This document shows, piece by piece, positions 1 through 7,564 of a stretch of DNA of 46,080 nucleotides; positions within the stretch are counted from its first letter, which is position 1, and each line of letters begins with the position of its first letter. The DNA comes from Fundidesulfovibrio soli (GTDB lineage: Bacteria > Desulfobacterota > Desulfovibrionia > Desulfovibrionales > Desulfovibrionaceae). Made by a program: the position numbers and the translations under genes. The stretch spans positions 62,903 through 108,982 of the forward strand of contig NZ_JAKZKW010000012.1 in the NCBI RefSeq assembly GCF_022808695.1, written 5' to 3'. Under the pieces are notes generated by a model. That model did no database searches. It saw only the letters and a list, made by a program, of their open reading frames with translations, and was not told the origin of the DNA.

Positions 1-16
1 GGGGGGGCCCCGCGGG

Positions 17-112
17 CCCCCCCCCCCCCCCCCCCGCCGGAGGCATCTTCAAACCCGGCAGGCGCAGGAGGAGAAGAAGCCTCCGGCGGCCAAAGGGAGT
101 TCCTCCCTTTGG
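17..112. repeat. GC-rich palindromic intergenic element with poly-C tract
   Basis: The window opens with a run of 19 C (17-35). It is followed by an inverted repeat GCCGGAGGC (36-44) / GCCTCCGGC (79-87) and a 10-bp stem CCAAAGGGAG (90-99) / CTCCCTTTGG (103-112) with a TTC loop. The pattern resembles the GC-rich palindromic intergenic repeats common in Desulfovibrio-type genomes. It lies just past the 3' end of modC and may act as its terminator. The poly-C run could be a contig-end or sequencing artefact. Confidence 0.5.
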
Positions 113-161
113 AATCCCTTCCCGCTTCGCGTTGGTCGTGAGGGTCTGTGGGGGGGCGAGG

Positions 162-908
162 CTAGCCGGCGTCCCGGGCTTCCAGCAGGGCGATGACCTC
201 GGGCAGGCGGCGCTTGCGCTCCTCCTCGTCGCCAAGCTCCAACTGCTCCACCACCTGCCCCTGGTGGTAGACCACCAGCGTCTTGGCGAAGGCGGCCACG
301 TCGTCGGGGTCGTGGGTGATGAGCAGAGCCGGGATGCCGAAGCGCTCCAGCGTGTCCGCCAGCTCGCGGCGCATGCGAACGCGCAGCAGCGGGTCCAGGG
401 CGGAGAAGGGTTCGTCCAGCAGCAGGGCCTGGGGCCTGGCCATCATGGCTCTGGCCAGTGCGGCGCGCTGGCGCTGCCCGCCGGAGAGCCGGACGGGGCG
501 TTCGTCCGCCAGGTGGCCGATGCCGAAGTTCTCCAGCATGTCGCGCACGCCCTGCCTGCTGGCGGCGTCCAGCCTGCCGGGCCAGCCGGGGTTCAGGGCG
601 AAGCCCACGTTCTCGGCCACGGTCATGTGCGGGAAGAGGGCGTAATCCTGAAAGAGGTAGCCCAGGCCGCGCTCGCGGGGGGCGAGGTCCACCCCGGCGC
701 GGCTGTCGAAGAGCGTGCGCCCGCCAAGCTGGATGCGCCCGCCGGTGGGGCGCATCAACCCGGCGATGGCCTGCAGGGTGAGCGTCTTGCCCGAGCCGGA
801 AGGGCCGAAGAGCACCACGGCGTTGGCCTCCGACTCGAAACAGGCCCGCAGGTGGAAGCTGCGGCCCTTGGCCCGCACCACGGCCTCCATGTCCACGCGG
901 ACGTTCAT
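162..908 (-). CDS. modC: Molybdate ABC transporter ATP-binding protein ModC (short form)
   Basis: This is the cytoplasmic ATPase that energises molybdate or tungstate import. The 248-residue protein carries a complete ABC core: Walker A GPSGSGKT near residue 35, a Q-loop in LFQDYALFPHM, the signature LSGGQRQRAALARAM, Walker B ALLLDEPFSALD and the switch His in LLITHD. The C-terminal TOBE/Mop molybdate-binding domain of longer ModC proteins is absent, because the protein ends about 30 residues after the H-loop. Its start overlaps the modB stop by 4 bp, so the two are translationally coupled. ModC is favoured over other importer ATPases because the adjacent permease is ModB-like; a tungstate or sulfate role is possible. 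Confidence 0.85.
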   Translation of the reverse strand: MNVRVDMEAVVRAKGRSFHLRACFESEANAVVLFGPSGSGKTLTLQAIAGLMRPTGGRIQLGGRTLFDSRAGVDLAPRERGLGYLFQDYALFPHMTVAENVGFALNPGWPGRLDAASRQGVRDMLENFGIGHLADERPVRLSGGQRQRAALARAMMARPQALLLDEPFSALDPLLRVRMRRELADTLERFGIPALLITHDPDDVAAFAKTLVVYHQGQVVEQLELGDEEERKRRLPEVIALLEARDAG

Positions 909-1573
909 CGGGCGGGCCTGAGCAGCATTCCCGAAAACATGAGGATGGAGAGGCTGGCAGCCGAGACCACGCCCACCAGGATGGCGGCCTGCTCGTCGCG
1001 TCCGGCCATCACGGCGTCGTACACGGCCAGGGAGAGGGTCTGCGTCTTGCCGGGGATGTTGCCCGCGATCATGAGGGTGGCCCCGAACTCGCCCATGGCG
1101 CGGGCGAAGGCCAGCATGGCCCCGGCCAGGATGCCCCGCCAGGCCAGAGGCAGCACCACGCGCCCGAACAGAGAGAGCCGCGTGGCTCCCAGCGTGCGCG
1201 CGGCGTTGACCAGGTTGGGGTCCACGGAGTCGAAGGCGGCCCGGGCCGTGGTGAACACCAGGGGGAAGGCCACCACGCAGGAGGCCACCACCGCGCCCTG
1301 CCAGGTGAACAGTAGGGTGACGCCGAACACGTCGATGAGCAGCCTGCCCAGAATCCCCTGCCTGCCGAAGAGCACCAGCATGTAATAGCCCAGCACCGTG
1401 GGCGGCAGCACCATGGGCAGGGTGGCCAGGGCGTCGGCCAGGGGCCGGGCCGGGAAGCGCTCGCGCCCCACCAGGTAGGCCGCAGGCACCCCCAGCGCGA
1501 GGGCCCCCAAGGTGGCCAGCACGGCCACCTTGAGGGTCAGAAGGAGGGGAGTGAACACAAGGCTTGCGGTCAT
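905..1573 (-). CDS. modB: Molybdate ABC transporter permease ModB
   Basis: This is a membrane permease of the ModB/CysU type, 222 residues with about five or six hydrophobic helices. The EAA-loop region reads AARTLGATRLSLFGRVVLPLAW, the contact site for the ATPase; MGEFGATLMIAGNIPGKTQTL follows and is typical of ModB. The start at 1573 is chosen because translation from there gives a family-length protein beginning MTASLVFTPL, and because this ATG overlaps the stop of the tiny upstream gene (ATGA). The frame stays open to 2092, but the extra residues are not ModB-like. No periplasmic binding protein ModA is seen in the window, so it is either encoded elsewhere or lies beyond modC. Confidence 0.87.
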   Translation of the reverse strand: MTASLVFTPLLLTLKVAVLATLGALALGVPAAYLVGRERFPARPLADALATLPMVLPPTVLGYYMLVLFGRQGILGRLLIDVFGVTLLFTWQGAVVASCVVAFPLVFTTARAAFDSVDPNLVNAARTLGATRLSLFGRVVLPLAWRGILAGAMLAFARAMGEFGATLMIAGNIPGKTQTLSLAVYDAVMAGRDEQAAILVGVVSAASLSILMFSGMLLRPAR

Positions 1574-1725
1574 CTGTGGCGGGTTCGTCCGGGCCTGTGC
1601 GCGTGGACCGGGTCGAGTGAGAGTTCGGAGCACCACATGGAATGATGCTTGCCGGGGAGAAGTTCGAACAGCCAATGCAGGGCCACTGCGGCCGTGAGGG
1701 TTCCGATGAGAAGCCAGTCGATCAT
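1570..1725 (-). CDS. Small membrane protein coupled to modB
   Basis: This is a 51-residue open frame starting MIDWLLIGTLTAAVALHW, with one hydrophobic N-terminal helix and a basic tail (HRPGRTRHR). An ideal ribosome site AAGGAGG lies 7 bases before its ATG, and its stop overlaps the modB start (ATGA). These are good signs that it is translated and that ribosomes pass from it into modB. I do not recognise a family. It may be a small transporter subunit like those of other importers, or only a coupling leader for modB. It sits where modA would often be found. Confidence 0.5.
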   Translation of the reverse strand: MIDWLLIGTLTAAVALHWLFELLPGKHHSMWCSELSLDPVHAHRPGRTRHR

Positions 1726-1809
1726 GGCGCGTACCTCCTTGTGGAGATGTGGACCGTTGCCGGTCTCGCGGGGAAGGTAGCAACCGTCGTGCCAGTCGGT
1801 CCTTGGTCG

Positions 1810-1828
1810 TAACATGGCGGAAATGTTG
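1810..1828. promoter_or_regulatory. Inverted repeat upstream of the mod genes
   Basis: The half-sites AACAT (1811-1815) and ATGTT (1823-1827) are separated by 7 bases in the only intergenic space upstream of the small gene and modB. Its position fits a ModE-type or related dimeric regulator site. The sequence is not a close match to the classical ModE box, so this is a weak proposal. Confidence 0.25.
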
Positions 1829-1911
1829 GACTGCAAAGTGGAGGGGTGTGTCATGGGGCTTACAAAAATGTACGGAATGGCGGCGTTGCGACAATTGTGT
1901 AGGGTCAAGTT

Positions 1912-3219
1912 TCAGCCCAGGGCCTTGAGCACCACCAATGTCATATCGTCGTTGGGGGGCCGCTTGCCCCTGAATTCGGCCACCGAGGCCAGCACGGCGT
2001 CCAGGATGGCGCGCGCGCCAAGGCTCCCGCTTTGGGCCACGGTCTGACGCAGCCTCTCCTTGCCGTACATCTCGTCTTTTTCGCTGCGGCACTCCCAGAT
2101 GCCGTCTGTGGCCAGCACCAGCACCTCCCCGGGGGCCATGCCGGCGCGGGAGGCCGCCTCGTAGCGCCAGCCCGGGGCCACGCCCAGGGGCACGCCCCGG
2201 GCGTTCAGCTCCTCGAAGCTCTGGTCCGCCGGATTGTAGAGCAGGGCCGGGTCGTGCCCGGCCTTGGCGTAGCTGAGCGCTCCGCCCACCTCCGCCCCGG
2301 CGGGCTCCACGGCCAGCCAGAACAGGGTCATGAAGCGGCCGGAGTCGCCCGTGTCGCGGCAGAGCAGGTCGTTGACGTCAGCCAGCATGGCCGCCAGGCC
2401 GCCTGCTCTGCGTTCGGCACGGCCCTTGATGAAGGCCCGGGCGCTGGCCATGAGCAGGGCCGCGCCGATGCCGTGGCCCGTCACGTCGCCCACGGCCAGG
2501 GAGAAGCCCTTGGACCCCGGGTCGGGGTGGGGCAGGTAGTCGTAGTAGTCGCCGCCGGTGGAGTCGCAGGAGATGGACGCCCCGGCCAGGTCGAAGCCCG
2601 GGGTGGGCGGTGGCTCGTGGGGCATGAGGTCGTTGTGGACGCTGGCCGCGATGGCCATGTCGAACTCCAGGCGCTGCTTCTCCAGCAGGTGGCGGTGCAG
2701 CCGGGCGTTTTCGATGGCGATGGCGGCCTGTGCCGCGATGAGCTGGAAGACCTCCTGGTCGTCCGTGTCGAAGGGCTGGCCGTCGATCCTGTTGATGAGC
2801 GCGGCCACGCCGATGACGCGCTCCTTCACCGCCAGGGGCACGGCCAGGATGGAGCGGGTGTGGTAGCCTGTGCGGCGGTCCACCTCGGGGTTGAAGCGCG
2901 CGTCGGCGTAGGCGTCGGGCACCAGGGCGGGCACGCCGTTCACCTGCACCCACCCGGCCACGCCCTGGCCGCGCTTGAGCACGTGCCCCCGGGGCAGCTT
3001 GTCCGCCACGGGGCCCTGGGCCACGGTGAAAACCAGGTCGCCTGTGTCGGCGTCGGTGAGCAGCAGGCTGCAGGTCTCGGCGTGCAAGGCCTGGCGCGAG
3101 GTGGTCATGATGCGCTCCAGCACCTCGTCCACGTCCAGGGAGGAGGTGATGAGCGCGCAGAGCTCGAAGCAACGCTTCAGGTTGTCCGCGTGGCAAGCTG
3201 GCGTATCCGGTGGGGCCAT
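1912..3219 (-). CDS. GAF-domain SpoIIE/PP2C-type serine phosphatase (RsbU-like)
   Basis: This is a cytoplasmic regulator of 435 residues. Residues about 20-175 form a GAF sensor domain (SLLLTDADTGDLVF, then RSILAVPLAVKERVIGVAALIN). After a short helical linker, residues about 205-433 form a SpoIIE-type PP2C phosphatase with the metal-binding motifs TGGDYYDY (D224) and VGDVTGHGIGAALLM (D245), and a late MTLVVLKAL. Such enzymes dephosphorylate anti-anti-sigma factors in partner-switching cascades. No partner STAS protein or anti-sigma kinase is adjacent, so the target is unknown. The gene stands alone between mod and the RCC1 gene. Confidence 0.85.
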   Translation of the reverse strand: MAPPDTPACHADNLKRCFELCALITSSLDVDEVLERIMTTSRQALHAETCSLLLTDADTGDLVFTVAQGPVADKLPRGHVLKRGQGVAGWVQVNGVPALVPDAYADARFNPEVDRRTGYHTRSILAVPLAVKERVIGVAALINRIDGQPFDTDDQEVFQLIAAQAAIAIENARLHRHLLEKQRLEFDMAIAASVHNDLMPHEPPPTPGFDLAGASISCDSTGGDYYDYLPHPDPGSKGFSLAVGDVTGHGIGAALLMASARAFIKGRAERRAGGLAAMLADVNDLLCRDTGDSGRFMTLFWLAVEPAGAEVGGALSYAKAGHDPALLYNPADQSFEELNARGVPLGVAPGWRYEAASRAGMAPGEVLVLATDGIWECRSEKDEMYGKERLRQTVAQSGSLGARAILDAVLASVAEFRGKRPPNDDMTLVVLKALG

Positions 3220-3305
3220 GCTGGTTACATGCCCGCAAAGCCGCAGGGTGTCCAGAATGCGGCGAAAGGATCACGCATCATGACTGGGTGCGTGACGCAC
3301 GCGCC

Positions 3306-4520
3306 TCAGTTGCCCAGGAGCAGCAGCGCCGCAGCCGTGGAACCGGGCGCGGGCAGACGCAGCGTCGGCAGGCTGCGCACGGGCGACGGGCTCGACGTGC
3401 TGGTGCCGTCGCCGAAGCAGCCGTGGCTGTTCGTGCCCCAGGCCCATACGCCTCCCTTTTCGTCCACGGCCAGTGAGTGGCCCACGCCGGCCGTCAGGGT
3501 GACAAATCCGGATTTGCCCGGGGGCGACTGCACCGGCTCCAGCCGAGTGCTGGAGTCCCCCGTGCCCAGCTGGCCGCCGCTGTTGCCGCCCCAGGCCCAG
3601 GGCACGCCCCCGGCCGTCAGGGCCATGGAATGGTAGTAGCCCGTGGCCACGGCCTGGACCGTTGGCAAGCCGTTCACCCTGATGGGCGAATACCGTGGCG
3701 AGGTGTCGCCGGTGCCAAGTTGCCCGTTGTCGTTCAGACCCCATGCCCACACCGCGCCCTGATTGTCCAGGGCCAGGCAGTGCGAGCCGGTGGTGCTGAT
3801 GGCCACGATGCCCGACAGGCTGGGAATCTGGATCGGGGACCAGCGGTCGTCCGTGTCACCCAGGCCCAGCACTCCCGACCAGCCGTTGCCCCAGGCCCAG
3901 ACCGTGCCGTCGCTCTTGAGCGCCAGGGAGAAGCCTATCCCGGCCTCGACGGCCTGCACGCCCGTGAAATCCGGAATCTGGGCGGGGGTGCTGCGGCTCT
4001 CCGTGGTGCTGAGGCCCAGCTGTCCGTTGCCGTTGGCCCCGCTGACCCAGACCGTGCCATTTTTGGCCAGGGCCAAGGTGTGCGTGTACATGGAAACAGC
4101 CTTGATGCCGGAGAACCCGGTGAGCACGGGCGAGAAATGGCTGCCGGTCTCGCCGGTGCCGAGCTGTCCGCTGCCGTTGAGGCCCCAGCCCAGGACCGAG
4201 CCGCTGGAGGTCACGGCCATGGAGGCGCTGTAACCGGCCGCGACGGCGACGACGCCGGAAACGCCCGTGAGTTTGTACGGGACGAGCTGATCCGGGTTTA
4301 CGCCTCTGCCGATCTGCCCGAAGTTGTTCCAACCCCAGGTCCAGGCGGCGCCGGTGGCGTCGCAGGCCAGGGTAAAAGCGTTCTCCGCTGCGATGAAACG
4401 TTTGAAGGCCGAAGCTGGGGGAGCGCTGAACGCATTGGAAGAGCTGCAGAGCCAGAACAGTAGGCCGAGAATTGCGGAAAAGTGGATTGTAAGGCCAGGA
4501 GTGATGCCGGTGGGTTGCAT
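3306..4520 (-). CDS. Secreted RCC1-repeat beta-propeller protein
   Basis: The ATG at 4520 is preceded by GGAGGG at 5 bases and opens a Sec signal peptide (hydrophobic stretch FSAILGLLFWLC, cleavage probably after NAFSA). The rest contains seven RCC1-type repeats with the theme WAWGxNxxGQLGTG: WTWGWNNFGQIG, GWGLNGSGQLG, VSGANGNGQLG, WAWGNGWSGVLG, WAWGLNDNGQLG, WAWGGNSGGQLG and WAWGTNSHGCFG. Seven repeats make one complete seven-bladed propeller. The tail LPAPGSTAAALLLLGN looks like the start of a C-terminal sorting or anchor helix that stops early. Bacterial secreted RCC1 proteins mostly have unknown roles (surface binding or adhesion). Length is 404 residues. Confidence 0.8.
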   Translation of the reverse strand: MQPTGITPGLTIHFSAILGLLFWLCSSSNAFSAPPASAFKRFIAAENAFTLACDATGAAWTWGWNNFGQIGRGVNPDQLVPYKLTGVSGVVAVAAGYSASMAVTSSGSVLGWGLNGSGQLGTGETGSHFSPVLTGFSGIKAVSMYTHTLALAKNGTVWVSGANGNGQLGLSTTESRSTPAQIPDFTGVQAVEAGIGFSLALKSDGTVWAWGNGWSGVLGLGDTDDRWSPIQIPSLSGIVAISTTGSHCLALDNQGAVWAWGLNDNGQLGTGDTSPRYSPIRVNGLPTVQAVATGYYHSMALTAGGVPWAWGGNSGGQLGTGDSSTRLEPVQSPPGKSGFVTLTAGVGHSLAVDEKGGVWAWGTNSHGCFGDGTSTSSPSPVRSLPTLRLPAPGSTAAALLLLGN

Positions 4521-4737
4521 GAGTCCCTCCAGACAAGCCGATGCAATGAGCGGATCCTGCCTGAAGAGGCACTCCTGACCAACACCGTGGTCCTCTTTGT
4601 GCATATCGTGATGGTCAAGTCAACAGTGCCCCCGTCCAGCCCCATTCTGCCCGGCGCTGCACTGCGAAGACATGCTGAGCCGGAACGTTCACGAAGCATG
4701 GGGAGAGGGCTGGGCGGAGTGGACCGGCCCGGGCCGT

Positions 4738-7035
4738 TCAGCGCCGCCGGATCCAGCCCGTGGCCCTGTGCAGCGCGCCTAGCAGTTCTTCGGTGGTGAA
4801 CGGTTTGGAAATGTAGTCGTTCATGCCCGCGGCCAGAAAGCGCTCCCGGTCGCCCTGGAGCGCATAGGCGGTGACGGCGACGATGTAGACGTCCCGGTCG
4901 CCCGCGTGGCCGGAGCGGATGAGCCGCGTGGCCTGTTCCCCGTCCAGTTCGGGCATGAGCGCGTCCATGAGCACGAGGTCGAAGCTCGCCTCCCGCAGGG
5001 CTTCGATGGCTTGTTGCCCGTTCTCCACGGCCACGACCTCATGGCCCCAGAGCTGCAGGGTCTTCTTCGCGTAGAGGCGGCTTATGGGGTCGTCCTCGGC
5101 CAGGAGCAGCCTCAGGCCGGGCTTGGGAACCCGGGCCTGCGCAGGCTCGGGGCCCCCTGCGGCCGCGGCGTCCTCGATCCTGTCCAGCTCGACCAGGAAG
5201 GAGAACGCGCTGCCCTTGCCCAGCTCGCTCTCGACCCATATGGCGCCGCCCATCATCTCCACGAGGCCCTTGGAGATGGCCAGCCCGAGCCCGGTGCCCC
5301 CGTATTTGACGTGACCCGGGGAGGCGGCCTGCTCGAAATTTTCGAAGATGGAGCAGAGGCAGTCCCGCGGGATGCCGATCCCGTCGTCCCGGACGGTGAA
5401 CAGCAGGCCGGACTTGTGCGGGTTCCTGGTCGTGCCGGGGCCGACGGTAACGGCCACGCGGCCGCGCTCGGTGAACTTCACGGCGTTGCCCGCCACGTTG
5501 GTCAGGATCTGCCGGAGCCGCCCGCTGTCACCCAGTTGCCGATCAGGCACGGCGGGATCGACGGCGTACGTGAACTCCAACCCTTTTCCCCGCGCTGCGA
5601 TTTCCAGGGGCTTGAGCGTGAAGGCGATCAGTTCGCGCAGGCTGAAAGGACGGCACTCGAGGATGAGCTTCCCGGCCTCGATCCTCGAAATGTCGAGGAT
5701 GTCATTGATGATTTCCAGCAGGGACCGGCCCGAACGCTGCACCAGGTTCAGGTACTCCCGCACGTCATCGGACAGGTCCTGTTTCAGGGCCAGTTGGGTC
5801 ATGCCGAGAATGCCGTTCATGGGCGTGCGTATCTCGTGGCTCATGTTGGCCAGGAAGGCGCTCTTGGCCCGGTTGGCGGCGTTGGCGGCCTCCAGGGCGG
5901 CCCTGATTTCCCGCGTCTGTTCCTGGACCCGCTGCTCCAGGGTCTCGTTCAATCGCTTCAGCTCCTCCTCGGCAACTTTGCGCTTGGAGATGTCGTTGAA
6001 GAGCACGGCCACCTGCCCCCTTTGGGGGGAGAAGGCCGAAATCCTGAAGTGCTGGTCAAGCGGGGCGAAATAGGTCTCGAAGTAGATGGGTTCCCCGGTT
6101 TCGGCCACCCGGGCGTAGATGTCGAGGTACGGAGGCTCCCCCGCGCCGTACAGTGTCGTGGCCGAAGCCCCCATTGCCTCCTCGCGGGTGATGCCGAGGA
6201 TCTTCTCGTACTTGGGGTTGACGTCGATGATGGAGTAGTCGCAGGGGCGGCCTGAATCGTCGTACACTATCTCGTGCAGGCACAATCCTTCCTCCAGCGA
6301 CTCGTACAGGGCACGCAGCTTGCGCTCGTTGTCCAGCAGGGCCAGTTCGGCGTTTCTCCGGGCGGCGCGGGCGCGCAGGGAGTCGATGCCGTAGGCCAGG
6401 GTGCCGGCCAGCTCCACCAGCAGGCCGAATTCGTCATGCTCGAAGGCGTCGGGCTCGTCCGAATACACGGTGAGCACGCCGAGCAGCCCGTCCTTGAGCA
6501 GCAGAGGCAGCGCGATGGAGGAGGCGTACCCGCGCCGGGCGGCCTCGGCCCTCCAGGGGAGAAGATTGGGGTCCTCCTGGATGTTCTGGCAGACCACCGG
6601 GGCGCCCGTGCGCGCGGCCGTGCCGGTGGGGCCCCGCCCGAACGCGTTGTCGCCCCAGGATATCCTGGCGTTCTCCAGGTAGCCGTCCTCGTAGCCGACC
6701 TGGGCGATGGGAACCACGCTTCGCCCTTGATCGTTGAGTGGCGCGCCGACCCAGGCCATCCTGTATCCCGCGGCCTCGACCATGAAGCGGCAGATATCGC
6801 GCAGCAGCAGTGTTTCGTCCGAGGCCTTGACGATCAGGCGGGAACAGGCGCTGTAGGCGCGGACGGCCCTGTTGGAACGCCGCAGGAGCGCATCGAGCCG
6901 GTCTCTCTCGGCGGCAAGGAGCCCGGCCGGATCAGGGCGGGCTGTCCCGGCGGGGCTCGTTTTAGGCGCTTCAAGCCCCTGGTCCGCTGCCTGGCGCGAG
7001 GTGCGGGGAGTGCGGCTGTCGTCCTGTTCGCTCAT
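4738..7035 (-). CDS. Hybrid sensor histidine kinase (GAF-PAS-HisKA-HATPase-REC)
   Basis: This 765-residue protein has no transmembrane segment, so it is a soluble sensor. In order it has a GAF-like domain (about 70-215), a PAS domain (about 240-350), a coiled coil (350-390), HisKA with the H-box [15 protein letters not shown] (H400), HATPase with an N-box around N513-N517, G1 DDGIGIP (550-556) and G2 GGTGLGLA (579-586), and a C-terminal receiver with acidic pair D648/D649, phospho-acceptor D691 in [10 protein letters not shown]722 and K744. It should autophosphorylate and pass phosphate to its own receiver. A separate phosphotransfer protein would be needed, and none is adjacent. The signal is unknown. 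Confidence 0.9.
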   Translation of the reverse strand: MSEQDDSRTPRTSRQAADQGLEAPKTSPAGTARPDPAGLLAAERDRLDALLRRSNRAVRAYSACSRLIVKASDETLLLRDICRFMVEAAGYRMAWVGAPLNDQGRSVVPIAQVGYEDGYLENARISWGDNAFGRGPTGTAARTGAPVVCQNIQEDPNLLPWRAEAARRGYASSIALPLLLKDGLLGVLTVYSDEPDAFEHDEFGLLVELAGTLAYGIDSLRARAARRNAELALLDNERKLRALYESLEEGLCLHEIVYDDSGRPCDYSIIDVNPKYEKILGITREEAMGASATTLYGAGEPPYLDIYARVAETGEPIYFETYFAPLDQHFRISAFSPQRGQVAVLFNDISKRKVAEEELKRLNETLEQRVQEQTREIRAALEAANAANRAKSAFLANMSHEIRTPMNGILGMTQLALKQDLSDDVREYLNLVQRSGRSLLEIINDILDISRIEAGKLILECRPFSLRELIAFTLKPLEIAARGKGLEFTYAVDPAVPDRQLGDSGRLRQILTNVAGNAVKFTERGRVAVTVGPGTTRNPHKSGLLFTVRDDGIGIPRDCLCSIFENFEQAASPGHVKYGGTGLGLAISKGLVEMMGGAIWVESELGKGSAFSFLVELDRIEDAAAAGGPEPAQARVPKPGLRLLLAEDDPISRLYAKKTLQLWGHEVVAVENGQQAIEALREASFDLVLMDALMPELDGEQATRLIRSGHAGDRDVYIVAVTAYALQGDRERFLAAGMNDYISKPFTTEELLGALHRATGWIRRR

Positions 7036-7229
7036 GCGGCCTCTTGTACGGGTTCTTCAAGGTGACCGGGTTGTCAAGGTACCGGGATGTATCTGGAACG
7101 ACCCTAACTGGTTATTTTGTATTAGTCATCGGCGAATACAGGGCTTTGGGGCGCTGGATAAGGGCTGGTGCGGGGTTGTCCGGGCCGGCGCCCGACCGAA
7201 TCGATCACTGCGAGGCCGGTACGAGGGGC

Positions 7230-7259
7230 GCAATGGCCGGGGCAGCCCCCGGCCATTGC
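7230..7259. terminator. Hairpin after the terminase-portal operon
   Basis: A 13-bp perfect stem GCAATGGCCGGGG (7230-7242) / CCCCGGCCATTGC (7247-7259) lies 20 bp past the last stop of the minus-strand phage operon. There is no clear U-tract, so it may be a weak or factor-assisted terminator. Confidence 0.5.
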
Positions 7260-7279
7260 CTGAACACACCGTGCCCGCC

Positions 7280-7564
7280 TTACAGCACCCTCCCTCGTTC
7301 CGCGTTCACGTCCGAGCCCAGCCGCTCCCGGGCCTGCTCCCCGGCGGCGGCCAGGCTGTGCAGCCCGGCCAGGAATTCCTCCAGCGCGGCCAGCCCGGCC
7401 TTGAGCCGGGTGAAACCCGGAGCGTCGCCGGGTTCCAGGGCCAGGATGGCCTCCCGCCGGGCTGCTAGCTGCGCTTCCAGCAGAGCGCGCACGGCGTCGC
7501 ATTCCAGCAGGCGGGCCACCTCTTCGCCTTGCAGGGCCTGGCGTTCCAGTTCCTCCCGGTTCAC
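7280..7564 (-). CDS. Small coiled-coil protein downstream of portal
   Basis: This is a 94-residue helical protein starting at GTG (VNREELERQA), with the GTG overlapping the portal stop as GTGA. It is rich in Ala, Glu, Leu and Arg with a heptad look (EEVARLLECDAVRALLEAQL). I do not recognise it. Overlap with the portal gene marks it as a member of the terminase-portal operon. Small helical proteins next to portals can be scaffold-like or accessory head proteins, but nothing in the sequence proves that here. Confidence 0.7.
   Translation of the reverse strand: MNREELERQALQGEEVARLLECDAVRALLEAQLAARREAILALEPGDAPGFTRLKAGLAALEEFLAGLHSLAAAGEQARERLGSDVNAERGRVL

Noticed and set aside
1-35. C-run and G-run at the very start as a biological signal
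   Set aside because: A 19-base homopolymer at a sequence edge is more likely a sequencing or contig-end effect.
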